Below are positions 35,314 to 45,603 of a stretch of 64,000 nt of DNA, piece by piece; the first letter of the stretch is position 1, and every line of letters starts with the position of its first letter. The notes under the pieces were generated by a model. It saw nothing but the letters and a program-made list of their open reading frames with translations, did not search any database and was not told where the DNA came from. A program made the translations under genes and the position numbers. The stretch comes from Pilatotrama ljubarskyi (Eukaryota; Basidiomycota; Agaricomycetes; Polyporales; Polyporaceae), in NCBI GenBank assembly GCA_022385805.1, contig MU277696.1, positions 1-64,000 of the forward strand, in the 5' to 3' direction.

Positions 35314-38022
35314 ATGGCCCTCCCCACCCTCCTTTGTACCCTCCTCGCTGCCCTCAGCGGCGCGCGGGCTGTCACCGTCTACGGCCAGGTGCCCATTGCG
35401 ACCACGACCTCGTATGCGCCCGGAGCGACCTATACCGGCCTAGCTGCATATGATCCACGTGTACTGGACCCGCCACCCTTACCAGACCCGCTACCAGCCA
35501 ACCAGTTCGGGATCCAGCTCTCGGCGAGCGCAAGCAATGTCCAAGGCCTCTCAATCCCGCTTAGCGGGGCTTTCTTTGGCTTCTCGGTGGAAATGTCCGT
35601 GGTGAACCAAGTCAGTGAGTATCCCGCCGTGCATCATCTTTTTCCTACCCTGGGCACGCGGAGACGCCCTCGAGCCTGATTCTACGGCATCCCGGACGCC
35701 AACACCATGCGAGGGTGGTTTGTGAGATTATATAAATGCACAGGAACCCCCTGCGACTAGAGGTGTGCAAGATAACGTACGGGCTTCACGCGGTAATAGC
35801 GACGCGCTGTACCATACCGCATCGCGTCTCCGAATTTGATCGCATCCTGGATAGTGTAGGGCACACGAGCGCTGACCATATGCTTGTTATTCACAGTTGG
35901 CTTGAATGGGTACGTGGTGCCATGGACCTACTAGACAAGATTCTGAACAGATTGTAGTTCCTTCATACATCCACCATTCTTGAATCTGATGTCGCTCATT
36001 GCCGAGCGAGCGGGACGGGTACACGTCCGCGTGGGAGGTAACACCCAGGAAACCGCGCGAATGGTCATGAGCCTTGAGGACGGCAAGGCCATCGAGAAGC
36101 AGAAGGTCGACACAAACAATCCGGTAAGTGCAGCCTGCCTTCGCCTACGGACTCGCCCTGACTCTGAGCCATGATAGACGCAAACGCCAGCGCTCTTGTA
36201 CACACCTGAGATCTTGTACCTGCTCTCCAACGTCTCTTCGCTGGTGAACGTGAAGTGGTATCTTGGCGTACCGCTTAATGACACGTCGGACCTGCGCCTC
36301 GAGATCGTCGAGTGGGGTGAACGGATCCTCGGCGACAACTTGATCGGTCTTCAAGTGGGCAACGAACCGGATTTGTACCAGAGGTACGCGCCTTTTTATC
36401 TGCGAGTGCGTCAGATCACTGCAGACCGCTTGGGACAGGCACGGACACCGACCTGAGGGATACGGACCATTCGACTACTTTGGCGAGTTCGGGCAAGTGT
36501 TGGCTGCTATGAGGGACATGGGCGTTCCCGTCACGAATAATCTCATTGGCCCGAGCTTGGCCACTGGAGACTGGATTCCCGAGGGTGAGTTCTTCATGTG
36601 TTGCTGAGGCGCCAACTCTAAGGAACGAATGTCTATCAGACGTATGGAACACGGGCTTCATTCCGGCGTATTCTGACGCTCTCACCGCGTTGACTGTCGA
36701 ACAGTGAGTCGCACTTCACTTGATATCGCATAGTAAGCGACGACTTACAACGCTTGCAAGCTACCCCGACGACAACTGCGCCGCCATCTACGGAGGCTTC
36801 GGCACCCCTAAGGATCCTCAAGCCGAATTCGCGAAGTACCTCGATCACAGCGCCGGCATGAACATCATCAAGCCCTACCTGAATTCCACCGCGATCGCCC
36901 AACAGGCTGGCAAGCCGTTTATCATGTTCGAGACGAACTCGGCGTCTTGCGGAGGCTTCCCCGGTATCAGTACGAGCTTCGGTGCCGCTTTGTGGGCGCT
37001 GGACTATGGTTTGCAGATGGCGTACAGCAACTTCTCGCATGCGCTGCTGCACATCGGTGGTCAGAATGTGTACTACAACGTGAGTATGCCATGCTCCAAA
37101 CTCACTGTAACTGACGTCGACGAATGCTGACTTACGTCCGGAATATAGCCCTTCACAGGTAGGACGAGACTGCTTTTTGAGATGGCAGGAACCTAACGTT
37201 TGTTGTGACAGCCGTGCCCACCAACCAGTCCTCATTCCACGAATGGACCGTTGGTCCCATCTTCTATTCGGTCTTGGCAGTCGCGGAGACCCTGGGCTCT
37301 TCGAACAACTCGCAGATCATAGACCTGAACGCCAATGGCGGCAGCCTGCACACACCAGGCTATGCCGTCTATGAGAACGGCAACCTCGCCCGCCTTGCCC
37401 TGCTCAACTTCATGACCGACCCTTCCGGCGCCAATGACTATACCGCTACCATTTCCATCGGCGGCGGTGAGACAGGCCAGCCAAATGGTACTCCTGCGCA
37501 GGTGAAGGTCAAGTAAGTAACGTGCAACGAGGAAGGGTATGAACTCCTCACTGAGAATGTAACAGGTACCTCGTCGCGCCCTCTGTCGGAGATAAGTGGA
37601 ATGTTACCTGGGGCGGTCAGACACTGGGCGGCCAGTTCGAAGCCGACGGTCGCCTCAAGGGTGACCTCAAGATCGAGACGATCCAGTGCGACCAAGCCGC
37701 GAACACCTGCCAGGTCAAGGTGCCCGCGCCCGGCTTCGCACTCGTCTTCATGAGCGACGAGGCGCTGAAGGAGTCTGAGCCTGCGAGCACTGCGACTTTC
37801 GCCACCACCGCTGTCACGAAGGCGAAGAACACCGTGACGATCGATGCGGCCGTGCTTGCGACATCGAACGGAAACAGGGGTATGGCCGGGCGGTACGGCA
37901 GCACGAGCGCGGGGAGCAACGCTGCGCCCAGGGGTCCAGGAGGCTATCCCGGCGCTGTGGCGCTTTTGGCTGTGGTCGCAGGCGCAGGGCTTGTGAGGAG
38001 GGCGATTGCACGACATGTCTGA
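35314..38022 (+). CDS. GH79 family glycoside hydrolase, paralog 1
   Basis: A beta-glucuronidase/heparanase-family enzyme (clan GH-A), 660 residues in ten exons: 35314-35614, 35897-35909, 35958-36123, 36178-36383, 36439-36584, 36640-36703, 36761-37079, 37149-37158, 37212-37512, 37566-38022 (1983 nt, in frame). The signal peptide is MALPTLLCTLLAALSGARA, then VTVYGQ. The barrel has FFGFSVEMSVVNQV, RVHVRVGGNTQETA, LQVGNEPDLY with candidate acid/base E223, and IMFETNSASCGGFPG with candidate nucleophile E356. The C-terminal beta domain has FHEWTVGPIFYSVLAVAETL and NTVTIDAAVLATSNG. The tail is a small-residue stretch plus hydrophobic helix ending RRAIARHV, GPI- or membrane-anchor-like. Two exons are only 13 and 10 nt. 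GH79 enzymes remove glucuronic acid from glycans such as arabinogalactan proteins; the exact substrate is not shown. Confidence 0.93.
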
Positions 38023-38350
38023 GTCAAGGGTGCATGGATTTCTTCGTGGGCCGATATTCCTCATAGGCACCACTTCTTTTCTTACTGGATACCTACATCT
38101 ACTGCTTTGGACTTAGTAGTGAACTCATCGCTTAACGGATCTTGCTACACTCACCTGTCGCTTCCAAGGTCGGAAGGGTGGCTTGTCCATAATATGGGAT
38201 ACAATCGTGCTGGGGATAACCGGGTAAGTTCGGTGAGATAGACTGGTGATACATGCATCTATGAGAAATCCGGTACAGTCCATCACTACGAGGAACATCC
38301 CGTGTATTAGCCTCCGTAGAGCATCATCGTCATGTCGATATGGCAATAAA

Positions 38351-40945
38351 TCATTGCACGAGCAAGAAAGCCCCCAGAAGAGACGAAGCAAAAGACAGCG
38401 TCAGCGGGATAGCGATTGCGCTCGCGCCTCCGCTGGATCCCTTGCTTGTTCCCGAGAGGGGTAGGTCTTTCCCGCTGTGTCCATTGCTGGTCGCCAGGAC
38501 GCTCGCGGCTATCGTGAGGGTCTCGATGGCCTTGGTGACTGCTGTCGTAGAGAAGGTCGCCATTGGAGGCTCGACGGTGCTTTGCGCGTCGTTAGACACG
38601 AATACGAGGGCCGCGCCGGGAGCTGGGACCGGAATCTGGCAAACGTTCGCTCCCTGGTCACAAGTGGTGGTCTGGACGAGTTCGTTGCCGAACAGGCGAC
38701 CATCGACTTGGAAGCGTCCTCCGAAGGTCTATCGAGAATTACAGTAGAAACAAGGGAAGGCGTGGAGACGTAGAGATACAGCGGACGTACCTGGTTCGCC
38801 CATGTGATCTGCTCCTTCTCGCTCACTGACGGAGCAAGAAGATACCTAGAAGACCGTCAGGGATCGGACGAGTCAGGTCATTAAGCGGGAAACTCACTTG
38901 ACTTTGACGTGGGCCGGGGTATCGTTCGGCTCGCCGACTTGTACACCACCGATCGAGAGGGAAACGTTGTATGCGCCTACACCGTCTTGCTCGTTCATGA
39001 AATTGACCAAAGCAATGCGTGCAAGAGCGTGCTCTTCGTATATGGCGTATGCCGGCGTGAACTCGTTCCCGTCGTTCGCAAAGAGATCCACGACGCGAGA
39101 AGTATTGGTCGTACCCAGGGCTTCGGCCATGAAGAGCGTCGAGTAGAAAACCGGTCCTACAGTCCATTGGTCGAAGGAAGAGAGGTTTGTGGGAGGAGCT
39201 GTATCAGAATAAGGCAGATGTCAACTCGAGGCCACCTGCACGGATGTAGAATGAACTAACGCGCGAATGGCTGTAGTAGGTCGGTCCATCAGTAAAAAAG
39301 GTATCAGTATCATGACTTCAAGACTCACGTTATACGACACGTTCTGACCACCGACGTGGAGCAGAGCGCCCGTAAAGTTGCTGTACGCCATCTGTAGACC
39401 GTAGTCGACGGCCCATAGAGCCGACCCGAAGCTATCGCTGACACCTGGGAAGCCGCCGCAGGAGGGGGTGTTCGTCTCGAACATCATGAATTCCTTGCCC
39501 AGCCCTTGCGCAATGCCCGCAGTGTTCAGGTAAGGCTTGACCAGATTCTGTCCTGATGTATGAGTGAGATATTTTGGGAAGACCGCTTGTGGATCTTTGA
39601 TAGGACCAAAGCCACCGTTCGGAAACTCTGCTGCGCAGTTCTGGTCGGGATAACTAGAGGATCGACACAGTCAGTCAGCGATGGAGAACACGTTCACAAT
39701 GATGGCTACCTACTGTTCCATGGCAATGACATCCAGAGAAGATGCATAGGAGTCGAGAAAACCTGTTGCAAACAGGTCCTCGGGGCTCCAGCTACCCTGC
39801 AAGCTAGGTGCAACGAGCTTGTCTTTGCTCCGGATCTTCTGATCCTGTTGCACCGCATCCACTATCACTCCAAACTCGTTGAAGTAGTCAGTCTCGTTCC
39901 AGGTAGGCGGTCTGTGCCCATGACTATGAGCAGCGTCATGAGCCGCGTCCTCACATGCAACCTGGTGATAGACGTACTCGGCGTATAGATCAGGTTCATT
40001 GCCCACTTGGTACCCCAACACATTATCACCTAGGATGACGTCCGCAGCCTCTGCGATCTGTAGCCTGAGATGCGAAGTATCGTTCATCGGTATACCTGCG
40101 GAGCAGAGTGATCAGCTTGTGATCAAGGGCATATCGTTGTGACCATAGTACCCAGATACCACTTAGCATTGACGAGTGCAGATACATTAGACAGAAGATA
40201 CAAGAGTTCTAGCGTATAGAGCAGCGTGGGTGTCTGACCCTGCCAGAATAACCGTCAGCGATGGGACGGGTAGCTGTTACTAGGCAAGGAATGTACCGTC
40301 TGGGTGGATGTGCCGTCCGCGGATTTCGCCTTCTCGATGATCGCGTTGTCTGGCAGGCTGTCGACAAGTGTAGCTGTTTCCTGTGTGTTCCCTCCGACTC
40401 GGATACGTACTCTCCCTGCTCGCTCCACCACCGCAGAGAGTAGGTTGAGGAATGGGACCTGAATGAACGACCTAAACGAGGAGGAGGTCAGCGCCCAATC
40501 CTCTCGGCGACCAGCATGGAAAAGCGGCTCACGCATTTTTGCCCACTGCAGGAAGACAGTTAGGCTCAAGAGTGATGCTCGTGGCCCCACAGTCTGGAAG
40601 GCGCTACTCACTGACTTGTTCCACGACGGACATTTCAATCGAGAAGCCCCAGAAGTCGCCTCGTTGAGGAACAGACAGACCAGGCATGTTCTGGGCCTGA
40701 CTGGGGACAGTGATAGGGAAGGCCAATGGAGGCAATGGCGTCGGTAGTGGAGGAGGTTGCAGCCGAACGTCGTTGTAGGCATTGAGAACATTGAGCCAGT
40801 CAGTGTTACCCTGTGTCGCCGAAGGTGCCGCCCCCGATACGCCGCTGGGTCGCTCGGGTCCAAAAGGCCCATATACAGTTACTGAAGCGAAGGCATAGGA
40901 TAAGGAGAAACAAACAAACAGCAGGCAACCTGATGATCGTAACAT
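38351..40945 (-). CDS. GH79 family glycoside hydrolase, paralog 2
   Basis: The start at 40945 gives a signal peptide MLRSSGCLLFVCFSLSYAFA, then SVTVYGPFG. Conserved parts include RGDFWGFSIEMSVVEQV, a 13-nt microexon at 40533-40545 (M-G-K-N-A), FIQVPFLNLLSAVVERAGRV, RVRIRVGGNTQETATLVDSL, YQVGNEPDLYAEY with the acid/base Glu, MMFETNTPSCGGFPG with the nucleophile Glu, and LLHVGGQNVSYN. A 10-nt microexon at 39261-39270 codes PFA, where the other paralogs have PFT. The C-terminal beta domain follows, with LTIAASVLATSNG and a GPI-type tail SASSLLGAFLLVQ-like, ending at 38351. It is convergent with paralog 1 (328 bp between stops) and on the same strand as paralogs 3 and 4. A longer start 27 codons upstream lacks a signal-peptide shape. 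It should be catalytically competent. Confidence 0.92.
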
Positions 40946-41014
40946 GTCGTCAACAGCCCGCGATCGAAGGGGAAAGAAAGAAAAGGCTGAGACGCATGCA
41001 GGACCAGGGGGGGT

Positions 41015-41024
41015 GCTTTTATGC
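41015..41024 (-). promoter_or_regulatory. TATA box of GH79 paralog 2
   Basis: Minus-strand GCATAAAAGC lies 70 bp upstream of the ATG at 40945. Confidence 0.55.
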
Positions 41025-41857
41025 ACGCGTTTCTCCCCGACCAGGCCGCAGCGGCTTGCAGCGACCGCGCCCGAGGCTGAGCATCACAAAAATCGACTTC
41101 TCGGGATCCGGCTGGATGTCCACTTTTAATCCGTACAGGAGCCTTCCGGCGGCTGTGTAGGGTCGAGAATCCGCGGATCGGGCTCAGTAAATACTTCGTC
41201 TGTGTAAGCGCTAACGCCCTGCTAGACGAGGCACTCACCATTCTCTTTCTTCTGGAGCAGCTGGTATTGAAGTCGAGGGCCAAGCTGACCCAAGTGGATA
41301 TCCGGGCGAGTAGTCCACGGAGCATGAACCAGTGATCTGCTTCGATAGTACGAGCCGTGTTGTTGCACTTCTATCCGGAAGAGTCAGGTCAGGTATGAGC
41401 GCGTTGAGATACATGCCCGAGAAGCAGATGCGCTGGCGCAAGAGAAGGCGAAGTTGCCGGATGCATGGCGCTTCTTGGGTGGTCGAGTTAAGGTGGTGGC
41501 GTCTTGAGCGGTACCCGCGATTGAACAGCATCGAGCATCTCACCTTGTGCCACATCAGCCAGCCATCTCGTGTCCGTCCTCACATCTAACAGCAGCTCAC
41601 CACAGTCAATACTGAGTGTATGCGGTCTGTCCGCGGAGCCCTCGCGGACAAACAGACCCGACTGCGACTTTACAGATAGAATCAGTATCATTAAAGATCG
41701 TGTATTACCTCTACAGTCACGTAGTCAGAAGGTCCAACAGCGCCGGCACCTGAGCCTCCGCCCGCCAGCGTCCATAGATGCAGTCCAAATGTCCAATCTC
41801 GCCTCCACGTGCAGAGTCACAGTCAGGGCTGCCTACGCCACCGGGACTGGGACCGGT
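41025..41857. other. Intergenic between GH79 paralogs 2 and 3
   Basis: Promoter of paralog 2 and 3' flank of paralog 3. Short open frames are present but none looks like a protein family. No repeat was found. Confidence 0.45.
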
Positions 41858-44800
41858 CATCGCCTCGCCGCCGCCGCGATGACCGACACGCCCGCGATAA
41901 TCATCGCCAGCAGTGTCAGACCTGGCGCCACGCCCGCCGTGCGTCCCGCGGAGCTACTGCCCTTGCTCGTGCTCGAGAGCTGGCGGTTCGAGCCGCTCTG
42001 GCCGTTGCTCGTCGCGAGCACGCTCGGGTCGATGGTGACCGTGTTCGCAGTCTTCGTTACAGCAGTCGTGGCAAACGTGGCGGTCGCGCTGGGGTCGACG
42101 GCTGACTGCGCGTCTGAGGAGAGGAAGACGAGCGCGATGCCCGGCGCGGGGACGGGAATCTGGCACGTGTTCGCGTTGGTGTCGCAGTTGATGGTTTGGA
42201 CAACCTCAGTACCGCTGAGACGGCCGTCGCACTGGAAGCGACCGCCAAAGGTCTAGGAGCCATGCGGTCAGCCACATGCTAGCCCGGGCGTCTATAGACG
42301 GGAAGGGCATACCTGATTCGCCCAAGTGACGTTATTCTTCTCGGCAACCGTGGGTGCAAGGAGGTACCTAGGATGTTCGGTGAGCAATCGATCGTATGTC
42401 AATGAGAGGACTACCACTTACTTGACCTTCACCGACGACGGCGTGCCGTTCGCCTCGCCAGTGTCCCCGCCACCGATGGAGATGGTCGCGGTATACTGTC
42501 CTTGGCCATTCTGTTCCGTCATGTAGTTGATGAGGACAAGGCGCGCGAGGACGTCGTTCTCATAGATGGCATACGCCGGTGTTGCAGCATTGGCGCCGTT
42601 CGCGAATAGATCGAGGACACGGGAGGTGTTGGACTTGCCCAGCGCCTCGGCGATGACGATGGACGAATAGAAGATCGGTCCAACGGTCCACTGGTTGACG
42701 GCCGACAGGTTCGTGGGAGGAGCTGTAGGGGGGATCTCAGTGGGACAAGCGATCATAGAACGCGGACGACATACGCGTGAAGGGCTTAAGGTAGTGATTA
42801 CGTCAGCAATAGTCAACTCCCAAGCAAGGCCGGAGTGTACTCACGTTGTAGGAGACATCCTGACCACCAACGTGCAGAAGAGCACCCGTGAAGTTACTGT
42901 ACGCCATCTGGAGACCATAATCCACGCCCCAGAGGGCAGACGCGAAGCTGTCGCTAACACCAGGAAAACCACCGCAGGACGCCGTGTTCGTCTCGAACAT
43001 CATGAACTGCTTGCCGGCCTGCTGAGCGGTCGGGATAGCACTGAGGTAGGCGTTGACCAGGCCTTGACCGCTTCCGTGCGTCAGGTAGTTGGCGAAGACG
43101 TCCTGGGGGTTCTTGGGGTCGCCGAAGCCTGCATCGGGGAATGCGGCAGCGCAGTTATTGTCGGGGTAACTAACGAGACAATGAGCATCGCTATTTGGGC
43201 GCGGGATTGCAGCAGAAGACTTACTGTTCCACCGCGACAATGCTGATAGAGTCACCGTATGTGGTGAGGAAACCTGTGTCGTACACGGATTCGAGAGTCC
43301 AGGTCCCCTGAAGACTCGGCGCGACGAGGTTGCCACGGCTGTGGATATTGGGATCATTCTGGATGGCCTGAACGACGACGCCAAACTCGTTGAAGTAGTC
43401 TGTTTGGTTGTAACCTGGGGCACGATGACCGTGGCTGGGAGCACCTGCGTTAGAGGTTGGAAATGAGCGCAAGGGGGTCGTACTCACTCGGCGTAGAGAT
43501 CGGGTTCGTTTCCGACCTGGAAGGCAAGGACATTGTCGCCCAGGATGGCCTCTGCAGCCTCAGCAATCTGTAGCCGGAGGTTCGTGGTGTCGTTGAACGG
43601 GATACCTGGACGCCAGATCAATCACCACTCCATATGCGTGCCTGGCACGGATACATACCAAGGTACCACTTGGCATTGACTAGTGACGAGACGTTCGCCA
43701 ACAGGTAGAGCATCTCCACTGTGAAGTCGAGTATTGGGGTATCGGTCTGCAATCATGTTCGGTCAGTCTTCCTTGGCTAGCCGTATAACACCCAAGTATG
43801 AGCGGGTTAATTGACCGCATCGCCACCCCGGAACCACCCTCGGTATTGATTGCCTCTACTGCCAAGGCTCTTATGCTCTTGTCCTTGGATGTTGGTCCTT
43901 GTACATGCTTCTGGGCGTCTCATCGCGATACTGGGACGCCAAGACGCCTTGGGACGAGCTCGTGGTGACGTCACTGTATCGCGACGGCGTATCGTTGCCA
44001 AGTGCTCTAAACTGCTCCACCTTGGAGCAGCAGAAAGCGACCGCATTCATAGTGGTTCGAGATGCTCTGCATTACTTTTCCGAGCATTCGACACTCAGAA
44101 ATGCGTCGAAGAGGCCGAGAGGCGGTCGTGCATCATTCATCGGGCAGCATTGGCTGAGACTCCATTCCAACAGTCCATTCCAGTCGCGAGGCTGTGTAGG
44201 TCGAGGGAGGGGGATGCGGACGGGAGACGAGGGAACCAAACCAGCTACGACGCGGATAGAAGGGCTACATACCGGGTTGCTCGCGTTCTCCTTGTCCTTG
44301 GCAATCATGGCATTATTCGGTAGACTGTCGACGAGCGTCGCAGTTTCCTGCGTGTTACCACCGACTCGAACGATGACGCTACCCGCCCTGTCGGCGATGG
44401 TAGCCAGCAAGTTGAGGAACGGAACCTGGATGAAGGACCTATAACGCGCCAAGTGAGCTCGTCGTCGCCGCCAAGAAGAGGGATCTCTGGGCGTACGAGT
44501 TCTTGCCGACTTAGCGAGGGCACGGATCGATCTTCAGATCCAGTTGTTTGACCACACGAAGCACAGCACACTCACTAACTTGTTCCACCACCGACATTTC
44601 GATGGAGAACCCGAGGAAGTTCGCCTTCTGCTGCACCGAGAGGCCGTTCACGTTCTGTGCTTGGTTGTGCAACGCGATTCCGAACTCCAACGAAGGCATG
44701 GGATCAGGCAGCGCCGGAGGCGTCAGCGTAACGTTGTTGTATGCCGCCAGGTTTGAGATCCAGTCCGTCGTAGCTGAAGCCGTCGGTTGCGCCGCCGCGG

Positions 44801-44912
44801 TGGACGCGACGCCGGAAGGCATGGTGATGCCCTGCTGGCCGTAGATTGTCACCGCCTGAGCATGAGACCAGAGAGCAGCGAGAGAGAGTAAAAAGAACGA
44901 AGATTTTAGCAT
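41858..44912 (-). CDS. GH79 family glycoside hydrolase, paralog 3
   Basis: The start at 44912 gives a signal peptide MLKSSFFLLSLAALWSHAQA, then VTIYGQQG. The sequence KANFLGFSIEMSVVEQV is followed by a 13-nt microexon at 44497-44509 (I-G-K-N-S), SFIQVPFLNLLATIADRAG, VIVRVGGNTQETATLVDSL, GNEPDLYAE with the acid/base Glu, and MMFETNTASCGGFPGVSDSF with the nucleophile Glu. A 10-nt microexon at 42775-42784 codes PFT. The C-terminal domain holds QWTVGPIFYSSIVIAEALGK, YTATISIGGGDTGEANGTPS and NTVTIDPSVLATSNG. A Ser-rich linker and hydrophobic tail LTLLAMIIAGVSVIAAAARR end at 41858. Introns are longer here than in paralog 1, with more than 500 nt between the TATLVDSL exon and the next one. The closest relative in the cluster by eye is paralog 2. 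Confidence 0.92.
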
Positions 44913-45603
44913 GGCGCGCCGAGGCGGGTATACGAAGGAGAGGAGGGAGGGTCAAACTGAAGCTGAGGCGGCAGGTCGTCGTCAAAAGCCAGTGAAGAGC
45001 AGGTCTCGCCCTCCGTGCGCAGTCGGCCACGAGACGGCCGGCCTTGTTCGGCACATTCCTATATTTAGGCAGACTGGGCCGGCGCCAAGCCAGTCATCAC
45101 CGTTTTTAGCAGCCTTCGGCCGTCGGTTACTCCATATGGAGTATTACGTACGCCGCCGCCCGCCACAGGCTCCCGCTCAAGGAAACGTTCTCGCGTGTTC
45201 AACGCCTCGTCGTGGCCACGACCATCGACGACCACTGACCATTGCGGTTGCATTGCGGCGATGAGAGCTGCGGACTACTCTGGAATGAAGGTCAGTAAGA
45301 TTAGCAGCGATCTATCCGTTCGTTGACAGGAATAGCACCGATGAAACGCAGCTGCGTATATGACGCAGAGACTGGTCATGCAGTCGGGAACCGGGGAAGA
45401 ATCCTAAGTTCCGCATCAGCGTACGTTGAGTGGACCAGAGCAAGTAGATGTGCACACACCTAGGCGGAACTAACGTGATCATACCAAGCTATGTCGAAGT
45501 ACATTAACTGTTATAATTTACGGCAATCCAGGGACACACTCCGGTCCATCAAGGTCCTCTCGCAGAACCACCGAGTAAGATCCGCGTGCATGCACACTGT
45601 AGC
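44913..45603. other. Intergenic between GH79 paralogs 3 and 4
   Basis: Promoter of paralog 3. A minus-strand CTAAATATAGG word at about 45058-45068, 146 bp from the ATG, is a possible TATA box. Nothing else is seen. Confidence 0.4.

Noticed and set aside
38196..38230. GGGATAACCGGGTAAGT word resembling the snoRNA-related GGGATAAC sequence
   Set aside because: It lacks the rest of the guide and all box motifs; only a short chance match.
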